Positions 18,395 to 27,242 are shown, counted from the stretch's first letter. The stretch: 64,000 bases of DNA from Luteolibacter yonseiensis (GCF_016595465.1 NZ_JAENIK010000004.1:868001-932000); one strand, 5' to 3'. A program made the numbers and translations. Notes: a model not told the origin generated them from the letters alone.

Positions 18395-18585
18395 CTTGTG
18401 TGCGGGATTTCATCTTGTTGTTATCGGGTTCCGCCATTAGGTTTGGCGCGTGGTCGATCCTTTCCAAGAGCCGCTGAAAAAAAGGGTGGGTGGAAGCCTT
18501 GCAAGGCTGCCGGTGTTCGCCCGTTTGGAGATGCTCCGCCGGAATGCGTGGATGATCCGCAAAGCCGCATGGTCACCCCCTGCCG

Positions 18586-19023
18586 ATGATGGAACCCTCG
18601 TTCGAAAAGTTGTTGGCCTTGCTCGCAGAAGCTGAGGTGAAATTCATCGTAGTCGGTGGCATCGCAGTCTCGATCCAAGGCTACGTCCGTCTCACGGAAG
18701 ATGTGGATATTCTCATTGAGGACAGTCTTGCGAATGTGAATCGTATGCTGGCACGGTTGGCCAATTATGGAGAAGGATTCGCCCGGGAACTTTCGGCCGA
18801 AGACTTCGATGATGAAGAAGGAGCTATCCGCATCGTCGAAGAAACAGAGCAATGTCAGATTGATATTTTCACCCGTATGTCAGGCCGGAAGTATGGAGAT
18901 GTCATTATCGACGCTGATCGTTTCGAGGTTGGTGGACATCAGGTGGCCATCGCTTCGAAAGGTTCCTTGATTGATTGGAAATCTGCTTCAGTTCGGGAAA
19001 AAGACCAGTTTGGCGCTACGTAG
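18586..19023 (+). CDS. Nucleotidyltransferase-fold protein, C-terminus apparently frameshifted
   Basis: The product is 145 aa. It has the nucleotidyltransferase-like pattern VVGGIAVSIQGYVRLTEDVD, a second acidic strand (CQIDIFT) and the family tail IASKGSLIDWKSASVREKDQ, as in MNT/DUF6036-like proteins. The present frame stops as QFGAT. One frame over, from 19013 to 19054, the bases read ALRRLQRDPDAFR and stop, a plausible natural C-terminus. A 1-2 base indel near 19011-19013 therefore seems likely, either a mutation or a sequencing error. The gene is AT-richer than its neighbours and stands alone. Relatives serve as antitoxins or in defence; no partner toxin is visible. Confidence 0.75.
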   Translation: MMEPSFEKLLALLAEAEVKFIVVGGIAVSIQGYVRLTEDVDILIEDSLANVNRMLARLANYGEGFARELSAEDFDDEEGAIRIVEETEQCQIDIFTRMSGRKYGDVIIDADRFEVGGHQVAIASKGSLIDWKSASVREKDQFGAT

Positions 19024-19066
19024 ATTGCAGCGGGATCCTGATGCGTTCAGGTGATTTATCGGCAGC

Positions 19067-20395
19067 CTAAATCCCATCCACCATCTGCCCAGGCACGACT
19101 TTCCAGGTCGCGTTTTCCAAAACATAAGGAGGCGAGCCGCGCGATTCCTGCGATGGCGCGGGCTGGCTCTGGTCGAGCCGGAAGAGCGGGAGGATCGGTG
19201 AACCGGTACTGTCCTTTTCATAGTTCACCCCGTCCTCCTCGATCATCAGCGAGGCACCGAAGAGTCCGCCCAGCTCGCTGATGAGGATTTCCACGGGATA
19301 GCGCTGGCCCTGGTTCACGGTGAAGTGCTTGCCAGCCATCAGGCCGCCGCGTTCGTTGTACTGCCCCGCGTTCGAGTAGTCGTAGCTTTTCACCGGGAGA
19401 TCGTAGCCGCCGCGCCGCGCTTCCTTTTCCGCATCGCGGTTTCCGGAACGTCCGGCGAGCAGGTCGATGGACCCCTTGTCCCAGATCGGTCTCGCCATCC
19501 CCGCCGAGTAGTCGCCGCCATCCAGCACGACCTTGGAATTGAAGCGGATCACCAGCACGTTGTCCGCGCGGCCGACGAACCGGAATTTTCCGGAACGCGG
19601 CGGGGTGACGTAGCCCCGGTAAAGCGCGACCCAGTTGACCGGCTGGACATCCTTGCCGCAGCCGAACGCGTTCGGGGCCTCCGCTGCGTCCATGATCGGG
19701 ATGTAGAGTTTCGTTTGATAGAGCGTGTTCGGTGCCTTATAATACTTTTCCAGCAGGCGGATGTTCCAGTTTCCCCGCGTGACGAATTGTGAAATCGCCT
19801 CGAGCGTCTCCTTTTCCTGAAATCCGGTCGGCGTGCCGTCCTTGTTCTGTTTCAGGTCGTAAAACGTCCCCACCAGCGCGTCCTTGTCCTGGGTCAGCAT
19901 GCCGAAGGGGTTTTTCATTCCGCCGCCGGTTCCCAGTCCGGAGCCAAAACCGGCGCCGATCCCTTTTCCGTCTCCGGTTCCTTTTCCTCCGCCGGTACCG
20001 CTGCCACCCAAGCCGCCTGCCAGACCGCCGGAACTCATATCGCCCACCGAGACGATGCTTGAGGACTCGTCAGGATCGGGAAGCACGAGGTTCGAAGTCG
20101 CGCCGAGCGCCGCGATCCGGGCCATGTTCGGCTGTGTCATCCGCACGCGGTGTTGGTTCGCCTTGGAGTCGGAAAGAGGGGTTCCTCCTCCGCCCGAGGC
20201 CGGCATGAAGTCCACCTTTTCCTCTTCGGGCAGGATGATCCGGAACACCCACAGGAACCCGACGATCACGAGGATGAGGTGGAAAACGATCGAGATGAAC
20301 AACGGTCCGGTGCCGATCTTCTCCCTGAGCGTGCGTTTCCTACCGGAGACGACAGTGGTTTCGGAAGGTGGGGCGGATGGAAGGGTTTTTGCCAT
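19067..20395 (-). CDS. Single-pass membrane protein with glycine-rich linker and PA14-like domain
   Basis: 442 aa from the ATG at 20395; a start 9 codons further up is less likely. The N-terminus is TonB-like in layout: a basic cytoplasmic start and one helix (PLFISIVFHLILVIVGFLWVF). Then comes a very Gly-rich linker (about 125-165). The C-terminal half contains GYVTPPRSGKFRFVGRADN, which resembles PA14 sugar-binding domains. It is probably anchored in the inner membrane facing the periplasm. No ExbB or ExbD gene is nearby. The function is unknown. Confidence 0.65.
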   Translation of the reverse strand: MAKTLPSAPPSETTVVSGRKRTLREKIGTGPLFISIVFHLILVIVGFLWVFRIILPEEEKVDFMPASGGGGTPLSDSKANQHRVRMTQPNMARIAALGATSNLVLPDPDESSSIVSVGDMSSGGLAGGLGGSGTGGGKGTGDGKGIGAGFGSGLGTGGGMKNPFGMLTQDKDALVGTFYDLKQNKDGTPTGFQEKETLEAISQFVTRGNWNIRLLEKYYKAPNTLYQTKLYIPIMDAAEAPNAFGCGKDVQPVNWVALYRGYVTPPRSGKFRFVGRADNVLVIRFNSKVVLDGGDYSAGMARPIWDKGSIDLLAGRSGNRDAEKEARRGGYDLPVKSYDYSNAGQYNERGGLMAGKHFTVNQGQRYPVEILISELGGLFGASLMIEEDGVNYEKDSTGSPILPLFRLDQSQPAPSQESRGSPPYVLENATWKVVPGQMVDGI

Positions 20396-20724
20396 GATGA
20401 ATGAGCGGGATCGTTCCAACACGCGCCCGGAGATTCCTCCGCGCCGTCAGGAAATGGGTTTGGTTGTCCATGCTCTGGCAATCCCTCCCGCAGTCCAAGG
20501 ATGAAGCTGCTCCCATTTTCTGCAGGAGGGGATTCCCGATTCGTGCCAAGGCCGGCTCCCGGATTTCGGCCATTTGGCTTATTACAAGTCACTTGAACGG
20601 ACGTTGGAAAATGCCAGCACTCTCAAACTCCGATCGTCCGGCGATGAATGTATTTCACTCGGAAAGACATGATCCTTGTTTGAGAACGCTCTTCCACCGT
20701 GTAGTCATCCGGCACCAAAAAACC
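20396..20724. other. Divergent intergenic region, 329 bp
   Basis: This is the space between the PA14-like membrane protein (minus) and prolyl oligopeptidase (plus), and it must hold both promoters. I see no convincing palindrome, RNA gene or conserved small ORF. The plus frame is open through it as an upstream extension of the peptidase, but that part is not family sequence. Confidence 0.5.
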
Positions 20725-22839
20725 ATGTTCGCCCAAAATCTCATCATCCCCAGCGTTCTCCTCGTCGCCGGTCATCTGACCGCCGCGGAGTTGAAATATC
20801 CCGAAGCCCGCAAGGAATCCGTGACCGATGTTTACCATGGCACGGAAGTCAAGGATCCCTACCGCTGGCTGGAAGATGACAATTCGGCCGAGACCAAAGC
20901 CTGGGTATCGGCGGAAAACAAGGTGACGGACGGATTCATCAAAACCATCCCGCAGCGCGACGAGATCCACGCGCGGTTGAAAAAATTGTGGAACTACGAA
21001 CGCATCGGCCTGCCTTACGAAGAGGGCGGGAAATGGTTCTATTCGAAAAACTCGGGCCTGCAGAACCAGGCCGTCCTCTACGTGGCGGACACGCTCGACG
21101 GCGAACCCCGCGTCCTCCTCGACCCCAACACGATGTCCAAGGACGGCACCGTGGCCCTTGCCCAGAGCAGGCCGAGCGAAGATGGCAGGCTGCTCGCCTA
21201 CGCGACCTCCGGCGGTGGCAGCGACTGGTTGGAGATCCGCGTGCGCGACATCGCCACCGGCAAGGATCTGGAAGACCACCTGAAATGGGTGAAATTCAGC
21301 GGCATGTCCTGGGCCAAGGACAACAGCGGCTTCTACTACAGCCGCTACGACGCCCCCAAGGAAGGCGCGGCCCTCACGCAGAAGAATGAGTTCCAGAAGT
21401 TGTATTTCCACAAGCTTGGCGATCCCCAGGAGAAGGACACCCTCATCTACGAGCGCAAGGACCAGCCCCAGTGGGGCATCGGCGGCGGGGTTACGGAAGA
21501 CGGCCGCTACCTGATCATCCACCTCTCACAAGGCAGCGACACGAAGAACCGGGTGTTCTATAAATCCCTGGAGACTCCGGATGCGGAAGTGGTCCAGCTT
21601 CTGCCGGACGGGGATGCGGACTACGGCTTCCTTGGAAACAACGGGTCGGTGTTCTACTTCAAGACCGACCTTGATGCGCCGCGCTTCCGCGTGATCGCCA
21701 TCGATACGAAAAATCCCGACCGGAAGGAATGGAAGGAAATCATCCCACAGACCGCCGAGCCGTTGGATGACGTGAGCAAGGTCGGCGGCAAGCTCATCGC
21801 CACCTACATGAAGGATGCGAAGAGCCGGGTGGTCCGCTTCGACGCGGACGGGAAGAATCCGAAGGAACTGGAACTGCCGGGCATCGGCACGGTCGGTGGC
21901 TTCGGTGGTGAGGAAAAGGACACGAGCGTCTTCTACAGCCACACCAGCTTCACCAACCCGGGTGCGATCTATCAGCTCGATCTGGCCGGCGGCGGAAGCA
22001 AGCTTTGGAAAAAGCCGGAGGTTGGTTTCGAGGGCGGGGCGTATGTCACCGAGCAGGTGTTTTTCGAAAGCAAGGACGGCACGAAGGTTCCGATGTTCAT
22101 CGTCCGCAAGAAGGACGCGCCGATGGACGGTTCCAACAGGACGCTGCTTTATGGTTACGGCGGATTCCAAATCAACATGCTCCCCGGCTTTTCGGTGGCC
22201 CGCGCCGTGTGGTTGGAGCGCGGTGGAATCCTCGTCGTCGTGAACCTGCGCGGCGGCGGCGAGTACGGCACCGAGTGGCATGAGGCCGGCAAGATTTCCA
22301 AGAAGCAGAATGTCTTCGACGACTTCATTGGCGCGGCGGAAACCCTGATCAAGAAAGGCTACACCAAGTCCGCGAACCTGGCCATCCAGGGCGGCAGCAA
22401 TGGCGGCCTGCTGGTCGGAGCCTGCATGACCCAGCGCCCCGAACTCTTCGGTGCGGCACTTCCCGCGGTGGGGGTGATGGACATGCTCCGCTTTCAGAAA
22501 TTCACCATCGGCTGGGCATGGCAGGCGGAATACGGCAGCTCGGACAAGGCGAAGGATTTCCCACTGCTTCACAAGTATTCACCTTACCACGCGCTGAAAC
22601 CGGAAACCCGCTACCCAGCCACTCTGGTGAGCACGGCGGACCACGACGACCGCGTCGTCCCGGCCCACAGCTTCAAGTTCGCGGCACGGCTGCAGGAATA
22701 TCAAGCGAAGGACGGCCCGCCGGTTCTGATCCGCATCGAGACCAGCGCGGGTCATGGTGCCGGGACGTCCCTTACCAAAGTCATGGACCGCACGGCGGAC
22801 GAGTGGGCGTTCCTGGAAGCCGCGCTGCCGGGGAAATGA
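20725..22839 (+). CDS. Prolyl oligopeptidase, secreted (S9A)
   Basis: 704 aa from the ATG at 20725, which gives a signal peptide (MFAQNLIIPSVLLVAGHLTAA). An upstream in-frame extension was rejected. The N-terminal region has the S9A hallmark VKDPYRWLED, then a seven-bladed propeller (about 90-430), then an alpha/beta hydrolase domain. The catalytic triad is visible: S558 in GGSNGGLL, the Asp of DHDD (639-642) and H677 in SAGHGAG. It cleaves short peptides after proline, probably in the periplasm or outside. It is convergent with selO. Confidence 0.93.
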   Translation: MFAQNLIIPSVLLVAGHLTAAELKYPEARKESVTDVYHGTEVKDPYRWLEDDNSAETKAWVSAENKVTDGFIKTIPQRDEIHARLKKLWNYERIGLPYEEGGKWFYSKNSGLQNQAVLYVADTLDGEPRVLLDPNTMSKDGTVALAQSRPSEDGRLLAYATSGGGSDWLEIRVRDIATGKDLEDHLKWVKFSGMSWAKDNSGFYYSRYDAPKEGAALTQKNEFQKLYFHKLGDPQEKDTLIYERKDQPQWGIGGGVTEDGRYLIIHLSQGSDTKNRVFYKSLETPDAEVVQLLPDGDADYGFLGNNGSVFYFKTDLDAPRFRVIAIDTKNPDRKEWKEIIPQTAEPLDDVSKVGGKLIATYMKDAKSRVVRFDADGKNPKELELPGIGTVGGFGGEEKDTSVFYSHTSFTNPGAIYQLDLAGGGSKLWKKPEVGFEGGAYVTEQVFFESKDGTKVPMFIVRKKDAPMDGSNRTLLYGYGGFQINMLPGFSVARAVWLERGGILVVVNLRGGGEYGTEWHEAGKISKKQNVFDDFIGAAETLIKKGYTKSANLAIQGGSNGGLLVGACMTQRPELFGAALPAVGVMDMLRFQKFTIGWAWQAEYGSSDKAKDFPLLHKYSPYHALKPETRYPATLVSTADHDDRVVPAHSFKFAARLQEYQAKDGPPVLIRIETSAGHGAGTSLTKVMDRTADEWAFLEAALPGK

Positions 22840-22879
22840 TGGGGATTCTCCTGTGAAAGGCCGCGATAAACGGGTCAGC

Positions 22880-22896
22880 CGGAGTCGAACCCTCCG
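22880..22896. terminator. Short stem-loop between convergent genes
   Basis: CGGAG and CTCCG flank the loop TCGAACC, in the 85-bp gap between prolyl oligopeptidase and selO. It is a weak terminator candidate. On the minus strand the loop reads GGTTCGA like a tRNA T-arm, but no tRNA can be folded around it. Confidence 0.3.
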
Positions 22897-22924
22897 AAGC
22901 CGGCGGATTTTCCGAATGGTTTTC

Positions 22925-24397
22925 TCACGTGCCGCAGAAGGTCTGATAGGCCGCACCGCCCTGAGGGGGTGGTGTGGTGTATTCCGGCGGCGCGCTGTCG
23001 GCATAGGGGTTTGTCAAAATCTCCAGCAGCCGGTGCGTCACCGTCAGATCTCCCTTGATGGCGGTGTCGAGAGCTTGCTCGACCTTGTGGTTGCGGGGGA
23101 TCACGACGGGATTGTGGGCGCGCATTTTTTCCACAACTTCGGCGGTTGTGGCCGGCTGGCGGCCGAGCCGTGCGGTCCATTTCTCATGCCATGCCAGAAA
23201 GGCGGCATCGATGAACGGCGGCTCCGCGATGGAGGAGGCGGAGCTGAGGGAGCGGAAGGTGTTGGTGAAGTCCTGATGGTTGGCGTGCATCCAGTCGAGG
23301 AGTTCCTGGACGAGCGCCGCGTCCTCTTTTTCCGCGGTGAAGAGCCCCAGCTTGGAACGCATCCCTAACAACCAGTATGCTTGGAACCGCGCTTCGAAAG
23401 ACCCGAGCGCGTCATTGGCGAGGTCGATGGCGATGTTCTGATCCTCATGGAAAAGCGGCAGCAGCGTCTCCGCGAGGCGTGCGAGATTCCAGCGGGCGAT
23501 CTGCGGCTGCTTGTCGTAGGCATATCGTCCGTAACGGTCGATGGAGCTGAAGACGGTTTCCGGATCGTAGTCATCCATGAACGCGCAGGGCCCGTAGTCG
23601 ATGGTTTCACCGGAGAGGGCCATGTTGTCGGTGTTCATGACACCGTGGATGAAACCGACGCACAGCCATCTCGCGATCAGGGATGCCTGCCGGTCCATCA
23701 CCGCTTCGAAGAAGTCGAAGTAGCGGGTGCCGGACCCGGCCAGTTCGGGAAAATGCCGTTTCAAGGTGTGGTCCGCCAGGGCGGTGAGGGCGGGAAGGTC
23801 TTCGTGGGCGGCGGCATACTGGAAAGTGCCGACGCGGATGTGGCTGGCGGCGACACGGGTCAGCACCGCACCGGGAAGAAACTCGTTGCGGAAAATCTCC
23901 TCACCCGTGGTCGCCACCGCGAGACTGCGGGTGGTGGGGATGCCGAGCGCGTGCATCGCCTCGCTGATGATGTACTCACGCAGCATCGGGCCGAGTGTGG
24001 CCCGTCCGTCTCCGCCGCGTGAGTAGCGGGTGCGCCCGGGACCCTTGAGCTGGATGTCGGACCTGATGCCGGAAGGTGCCAGATGCTCTCCCAACAAGAT
24101 GGCGCGTCCGTCGCCGAGGTTGGTGAAATTTCCGAACTGGTGTCCGGCGTAGGCTTGGGCGATGGGTTCGGAGCCGGGAGGAATTTCATTTCCTGCGAAA
24201 ATGTCCGCGGCTTTTTCCAGAGCGCCGGCATCCAGACCTAGCGCGCCGGCGAGAGGGCGGTTGAGAATGGCCAGTCCGGGAGCCGGGACCCGTGTGGGCA
24301 AGGTGGGAGTGAAGAAGATTTCCGGCAGGCGGGTGTAGGAATGATCCCAGTTCCAGCCAACTGGAGCGGGTGGATTGCCGGATAAGGGGCCTTGCAT
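22925..24397 (-). CDS. selO: Protein adenylyltransferase SelO (YdiU/UPF0061)
   Basis: 490 aa from the ATG at 24397; the upstream extension lacks family similarity. It is a pseudokinase-fold enzyme that transfers AMP to protein Ser, Thr or Tyr. Family motifs are present: YAGHQFGNF, LGDGRAILLGE, LKGPGRTRYSRGGDGRA, and the metal/active-site segment HGVMNTDNMA with DYGPCAFMDDY. It ends with the common FCGT, having Cys where eukaryotic SelO has selenocysteine. It is the only gene on its strand between a convergent peptidase and the PEP-CTERM gene. Confidence 0.94.
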   Translation of the reverse strand: MQGPLSGNPPAPVGWNWDHSYTRLPEIFFTPTLPTRVPAPGLAILNRPLAGALGLDAGALEKAADIFAGNEIPPGSEPIAQAYAGHQFGNFTNLGDGRAILLGEHLAPSGIRSDIQLKGPGRTRYSRGGDGRATLGPMLREYIISEAMHALGIPTTRSLAVATTGEEIFRNEFLPGAVLTRVAASHIRVGTFQYAAAHEDLPALTALADHTLKRHFPELAGSGTRYFDFFEAVMDRQASLIARWLCVGFIHGVMNTDNMALSGETIDYGPCAFMDDYDPETVFSSIDRYGRYAYDKQPQIARWNLARLAETLLPLFHEDQNIAIDLANDALGSFEARFQAYWLLGMRSKLGLFTAEKEDAALVQELLDWMHANHQDFTNTFRSLSSASSIAEPPFIDAAFLAWHEKWTARLGRQPATTAEVVEKMRAHNPVVIPRNHKVEQALDTAIKGDLTVTHRLLEILTNPYADSAPPEYTTPPPQGGAAYQTFCGT

Positions 24398-24435
24398 GGC
24401 CCACACTACCCCCATCCCGGTTGATTCAAAATGCG

Positions 24436-24467
24436 AAAACCGCCGCACCGGAAAATCGATGCGGCGG
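24436..24467 (-). terminator. Intrinsic terminator of the PEP-CTERM gene
   Basis: The stem CCGCCGCA/TGCGGCGG (24440-24447 with 24460-24467) is followed on the minus strand by TTTT. It lies 15 bp beyond the stop of the 24482-25321 gene. Confidence 0.75.
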
Positions 24468-24481
24468 CGAGGGACCACGGA

Positions 24482-25321
24482 TCAGCGGCGGCGGCGGAAC
24501 AGTGCAAGGACTCCGAACGCTCCGAGCGATGCGGAAGAAGGTTCCGGAACGACATCGAAACGATATTCGAACGTGCCGGAGTCGCCAAAGATGCCGGACT
24601 CATCCGTCAGTTTGAACTGCGCGGTGTAGGTTCCCGGTGAAGCATCCGCATCGGTCCAGAAGACCGGAGTGAAACTGAAGCTGTCGTCGAGGTGGTGGTT
24701 GTCGCCCGGGCTGGAGAAGAGATTCAGCACGGTGGAGTTTCCGACGTTCAGTCCGGCGCTGAGCGAAACCAGCTCGAGGTGGACGTCCGCTCCGATGAGC
24801 GAACCGTTCCAACGGTTCGCACCGGAGTTGAACAGGATGCTCTCTCCGCTTCCCGGAGAGAAACCGGAGAGTTTTCCGGTGTCCTGGATGGTCGAAAGCG
24901 AAAACGGATTTCCCGGCTCGGGCGCGCTGACGAATTTTCCATCGTAGAGGCCGCCGGTCCCCACCGTCATCAGAAGTGGCGGTGCGGTTCCTTCCGGGAG
25001 ATAGTTCGCCGGGTTGATTTCCGTGGAGGTCTGCCCTTCGCCGAGATTCGGGCCGGTGTATCGGTAGACGCCCTTGCTGTGGTAGTGGTTGCTGGCCGGA
25101 GTGTCCGGATAAACGTGCGCATAGAGCAGGGTCAGCCGGTTGAGGTTGGGATTGGACAGCCCGGCGTAGGTTCCGCTGGCGATGGTGGCGAGCCCGTCGA
25201 CCCCGACATAGTAACTGACGAATGCGGCATCGCCCTCCGGAGCAACCGCGAGCATCAGGGCGGTTGCGACATTCAGGATCGAAATTGGGTTTCTGGAAGA
25301 TGTGAAGTGTTTGATTTTCAT
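24482..25321 (-). CDS. PEP-CTERM protein resembling the all3515 Zur-repressed family
   Basis: A 279-aa protein. It has a signal peptide (about 1-32), a beta-rich His-containing body (motifs YAHVYPDTPASNHYHSKG and DNHHLDD) and a C-terminal PEP-CTERM sorting tail: VPEPSS, a short hydrophobic stretch and RRRR. Layout and His content fit the cyanobacterial all3515 type, which is repressed by Zur. That match is from memory of the family, not a search. A perfect Zur-like palindrome lies 75-107 bp upstream of the start. Its likely role is a surface or exported zinc-binding protein made in zinc starvation. It is divergent from the pseudopilin operon and shares that operator. Confidence 0.75.
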   Translation of the reverse strand: MKIKHFTSSRNPISILNVATALMLAVAPEGDAAFVSYYVGVDGLATIASGTYAGLSNPNLNRLTLLYAHVYPDTPASNHYHSKGVYRYTGPNLGEGQTSTEINPANYLPEGTAPPLLMTVGTGGLYDGKFVSAPEPGNPFSLSTIQDTGKLSGFSPGSGESILFNSGANRWNGSLIGADVHLELVSLSAGLNVGNSTVLNLFSSPGDNHHLDDSFSFTPVFWTDADASPGTYTAQFKLTDESGIFGDSGTFEYRFDVVPEPSSASLGAFGVLALFRRRR

Positions 25322-25395
25322 GGGTGTGGATTGATTTCAGGGCTCCCGCTCGGCCTCGTGGGGCTCCGCGAGATGCAAGAGCACTAATGCCATGT

Positions 25396-25428
25396 ATTTC
25401 CAAATGCAATAATATTGCATTTGGAAAT
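25396..25428. promoter_or_regulatory. Perfect 33-bp palindrome, probable Zur operator
   Basis: The arms ATTTCCAAATGCAATA and TATTGCATTTGGAAAT are exact reverse complements around one central A. The core AAATGcaATA-a-TATtgCATTT matches the Gram-negative Zur box AAATGttATA-n-TATaaCATTT at 16 of 20 arm positions. It lies between divergent genes and overlaps the -35 elements of both. This makes it the likely zinc-responsive switch for the PEP-CTERM gene and for the pseudopilin/choice-of-anchor-M operon. Confidence 0.8.
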
Positions 25429-25443
25429 GTTGTGTATTAATTT
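25415..25443 (+). promoter_or_regulatory. Promoter inside and beyond the Zur-like operator
   Basis: The -35 TTGCAT (25415-25420) lies in the right arm of the palindrome. A 17-bp spacer leads to -10 TAATTT (25438-25443). The expected transcription start is close to the GTG at 25450, so the mRNA would be nearly leaderless. The other arm gives TTGCAT on the minus strand, 17 bp from a weaker TAGTGC. Confidence 0.5.
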
Positions 25444-25449
25444 TTCGGC

Positions 25450-26178
25450 GTGAGCCCGTTGAAATGTCCCCGAATCGTTCCGCGACGCCTGCGTCGCGGT
25501 TTCACCCTGTTGGAGTTGCTGGTGGTGATGAGCCTGATGATCGGCCTCTGCGCCGTGGGAGCCGCTGTCTGGCGGAAGTCTTCGAGCAGTGCCAAAAAAG
25601 TCATCTGCATGGGGAATCTCCGGACCATCGGTGTGGCGATGCACGCCCATGCCCAGGAGAACGGCGGTGTCCTGCCGCTGACGACCCATTCCACCACTCT
25701 CGATCAGGCCTGGATCTACCGTTTGGAAGATCATCTGGGAAACTTCGACGAAGTGCGGATCTGTCCTTCCGATCCAAGAGGAAAGGAACGGCTCGAGGCG
25801 CGTGGCACCAGCTACATTCTCAACAGCTTCGTTTTTGTCCCATCGGTCGATGCCTTCGGCAGACCCCGGGGGAAGGCGATGAACCGGCTGATCAACATGG
25901 ATGACCCGACACGGACGCTGCTCGCCACGGTATGCTCGGACGATGTCGGAGTCGCACCGGGAAATGATCACACCCACTCCGAAAGCTGGAAGAAATGGTC
26001 GGTCGTTTGCCGCGATATCGCCCCAGGGCGTCACGGCTCTTCCCGCGGCGATGGCATGGACGGCGGCTCGAACTATCTCTACGCCGACGGCCATGTCTCG
26101 TTCATCCGGGCGACCGAACTCAAGCGCCAGATCGAATCCGGCATCAACCCCGCGCAACCTCCCGGATGGAACCCATGA
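25450..26178 (+). CDS. Pseudopilin with prepilin cleavage site and H-X9-DG domain
   Basis: A 242-aa protein from a GTG start. It has a short basic leader, then the type IV prepilin/type II secretion cleavage pattern RRGFTLLELLVVMSLMI, with cleavage expected after G17. The C-terminal H-X9-DG processing-associated motif reads GRHG...NYLYADGHVSF. It also holds DHTHSESWKKW, a possible metal ligand cluster. Such proteins are numerous in Verrucomicrobia and Planctomycetes. This one is unusual in starting directly at the Zur-like operator and in overlapping the next gene by ATGA, which implies a role in zinc-limited secretion or surface assembly. Confidence 0.8.
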   Translation: MSPLKCPRIVPRRLRRGFTLLELLVVMSLMIGLCAVGAAVWRKSSSSAKKVICMGNLRTIGVAMHAHAQENGGVLPLTTHSTTLDQAWIYRLEDHLGNFDEVRICPSDPRGKERLEARGTSYILNSFVFVPSVDAFGRPRGKAMNRLINMDDPTRTLLATVCSDDVGVAPGNDHTHSESWKKWSVVCRDIAPGRHGSSRGDGMDGGSNYLYADGHVSFIRATELKRQIESGINPAQPPGWNP

Positions 26179-27242
26179 CCATGAGAACCTTCAGTACCTG
26201 TTTCATCATCCTCGCGATCCATCAGCAGGCGATGGCGCTTTTCCCACTTCAGGATCACATCGATCTCAGGGTCGCCTACCGGTCCTCCATGCAGGACTGG
26301 CAATGGAGCCTGATGACGGAGGGTGAGAATGTGGATCCTTCGCTCGCCTATTTCCCGGCAAGAGATGCGGAGTATCCGGACGGGGAAAGGGATTACCGCC
26401 CGCCGGGAAATGAATGGAATTTCCTTGGAGTCCGGGAGGGCGGGCCACTGTGGATTTATCCGGAATCCAGCAGCGCTCATTCGTGGCTTGGCTTTGACAA
26501 CACGGCTTCAGGCCTGATGGATCCGGTGAGGTTCAAACTCGTGAAAGTCCTCGGTCCGTCCGGAGGCCATTTCGCGCTCTACCGGGTGATTTCAGGGATG
26601 CCTGTGGTCTTCATGTCCACCCACGACGGGATCAGCGAAGGTGACGTTTTTTCCAAGCCCGCCGGTCATCATCATTTGAACTGGTCTTTCAGCAGAGCTG
26701 GGATGTGGGCGGTGGATCTCAAGGTTTCCGCCAGCCAATCCGGTGGCAGGGGACCGGCCGTGGCCGGCCCGACCGACACCACCCGGTTGTTTTTCGCGAT
26801 CGGAAAACAGGCGGAGTGGCGTGCCCGCAACTTCGCCGCCGCCCATGTGATGGACGAATCCATCGCCGGAGCCAACGCCGATCCGGACCACGATGGTTGG
26901 TCGAACCTGCTGGAATACGCCTTCGGAGGAAATCCGCTGATGACCGGCCTGCACCGTGCGAACTCCCGGACCTCCGCGGCTCCTGTGCATGGAGTCGTCC
27001 AGCATCTCGGAAAACCCCATGCCACCATCACCTTCTTCCGCCATCGGGACCCACAGGCCGCGGGCATCGGATATGCCGTGCAATGGCAGGCAGGCCTCGC
27101 GGACTCCGGGTGGACGGAAGGGGGGGTGGTCCACCAGACGCAGGCCGTCGACGCCACGTGGGAGCGTGTGACCATCCGAGACCCCGCGGAATTGACTGCG
27201 GATCCGGGATTCGTCCGGATCCGGATCAACACCCTGCGGTGA
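26175..27242 (+). CDS. Secreted choice-of-anchor-M-like protein, His-rich
   Basis: 355 aa from the ATG at 26175, which overlaps the pseudopilin stop by 4 bp. The signal peptide ends QQAMA. The domain (about 22-195) carries His motifs QDHIDL, SGGHFALY and STHDG, and the signature GHHHLNWSFSRAGMWAVDLKV. This resembles the P_ac_wall repeat (HxHxNWxFxxxGxYxV) of actinobacterial surface proteins linked to zinc/manganese ABC transporters. The tail has DPDHDGWSNLLEYAFGG and a beta module ending FVRIRINTLR, as in two other proteins here. It is probably an outer-surface zinc-binding protein under Zur. Family assignment is by motif only. Confidence 0.7.
   Translation: MTMRTFSTCFIILAIHQQAMALFPLQDHIDLRVAYRSSMQDWQWSLMTEGENVDPSLAYFPARDAEYPDGERDYRPPGNEWNFLGVREGGPLWIYPESSSAHSWLGFDNTASGLMDPVRFKLVKVLGPSGGHFALYRVISGMPVVFMSTHDGISEGDVFSKPAGHHHLNWSFSRAGMWAVDLKVSASQSGGRGPAVAGPTDTTRLFFAIGKQAEWRARNFAAAHVMDESIAGANADPDHDGWSNLLEYAFGGNPLMTGLHRANSRTSAAPVHGVVQHLGKPHATITFFRHRDPQAAGIGYAVQWQAGLADSGWTEGGVVHQTQAVDATWERVTIRDPAELTADPGFVRIRINTLR

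Noticed and set aside
20401-20724. In-frame 108-codon N-terminal extension of prolyl oligopeptidase
   Set aside because: The ATG at 20725 begins a clear signal peptide. The extension has no family similarity and would bury it.
22860-22925. Minus-strand GGTTCGA loop in a CGGAG/CTCCG stem, like a tRNA T-arm
   Set aside because: T-loop numbering does not give a paired 5-bp stem, and no acceptor stem, anticodon arm or CCA can be found around it. It is better read as a small stem-loop between convergent genes.
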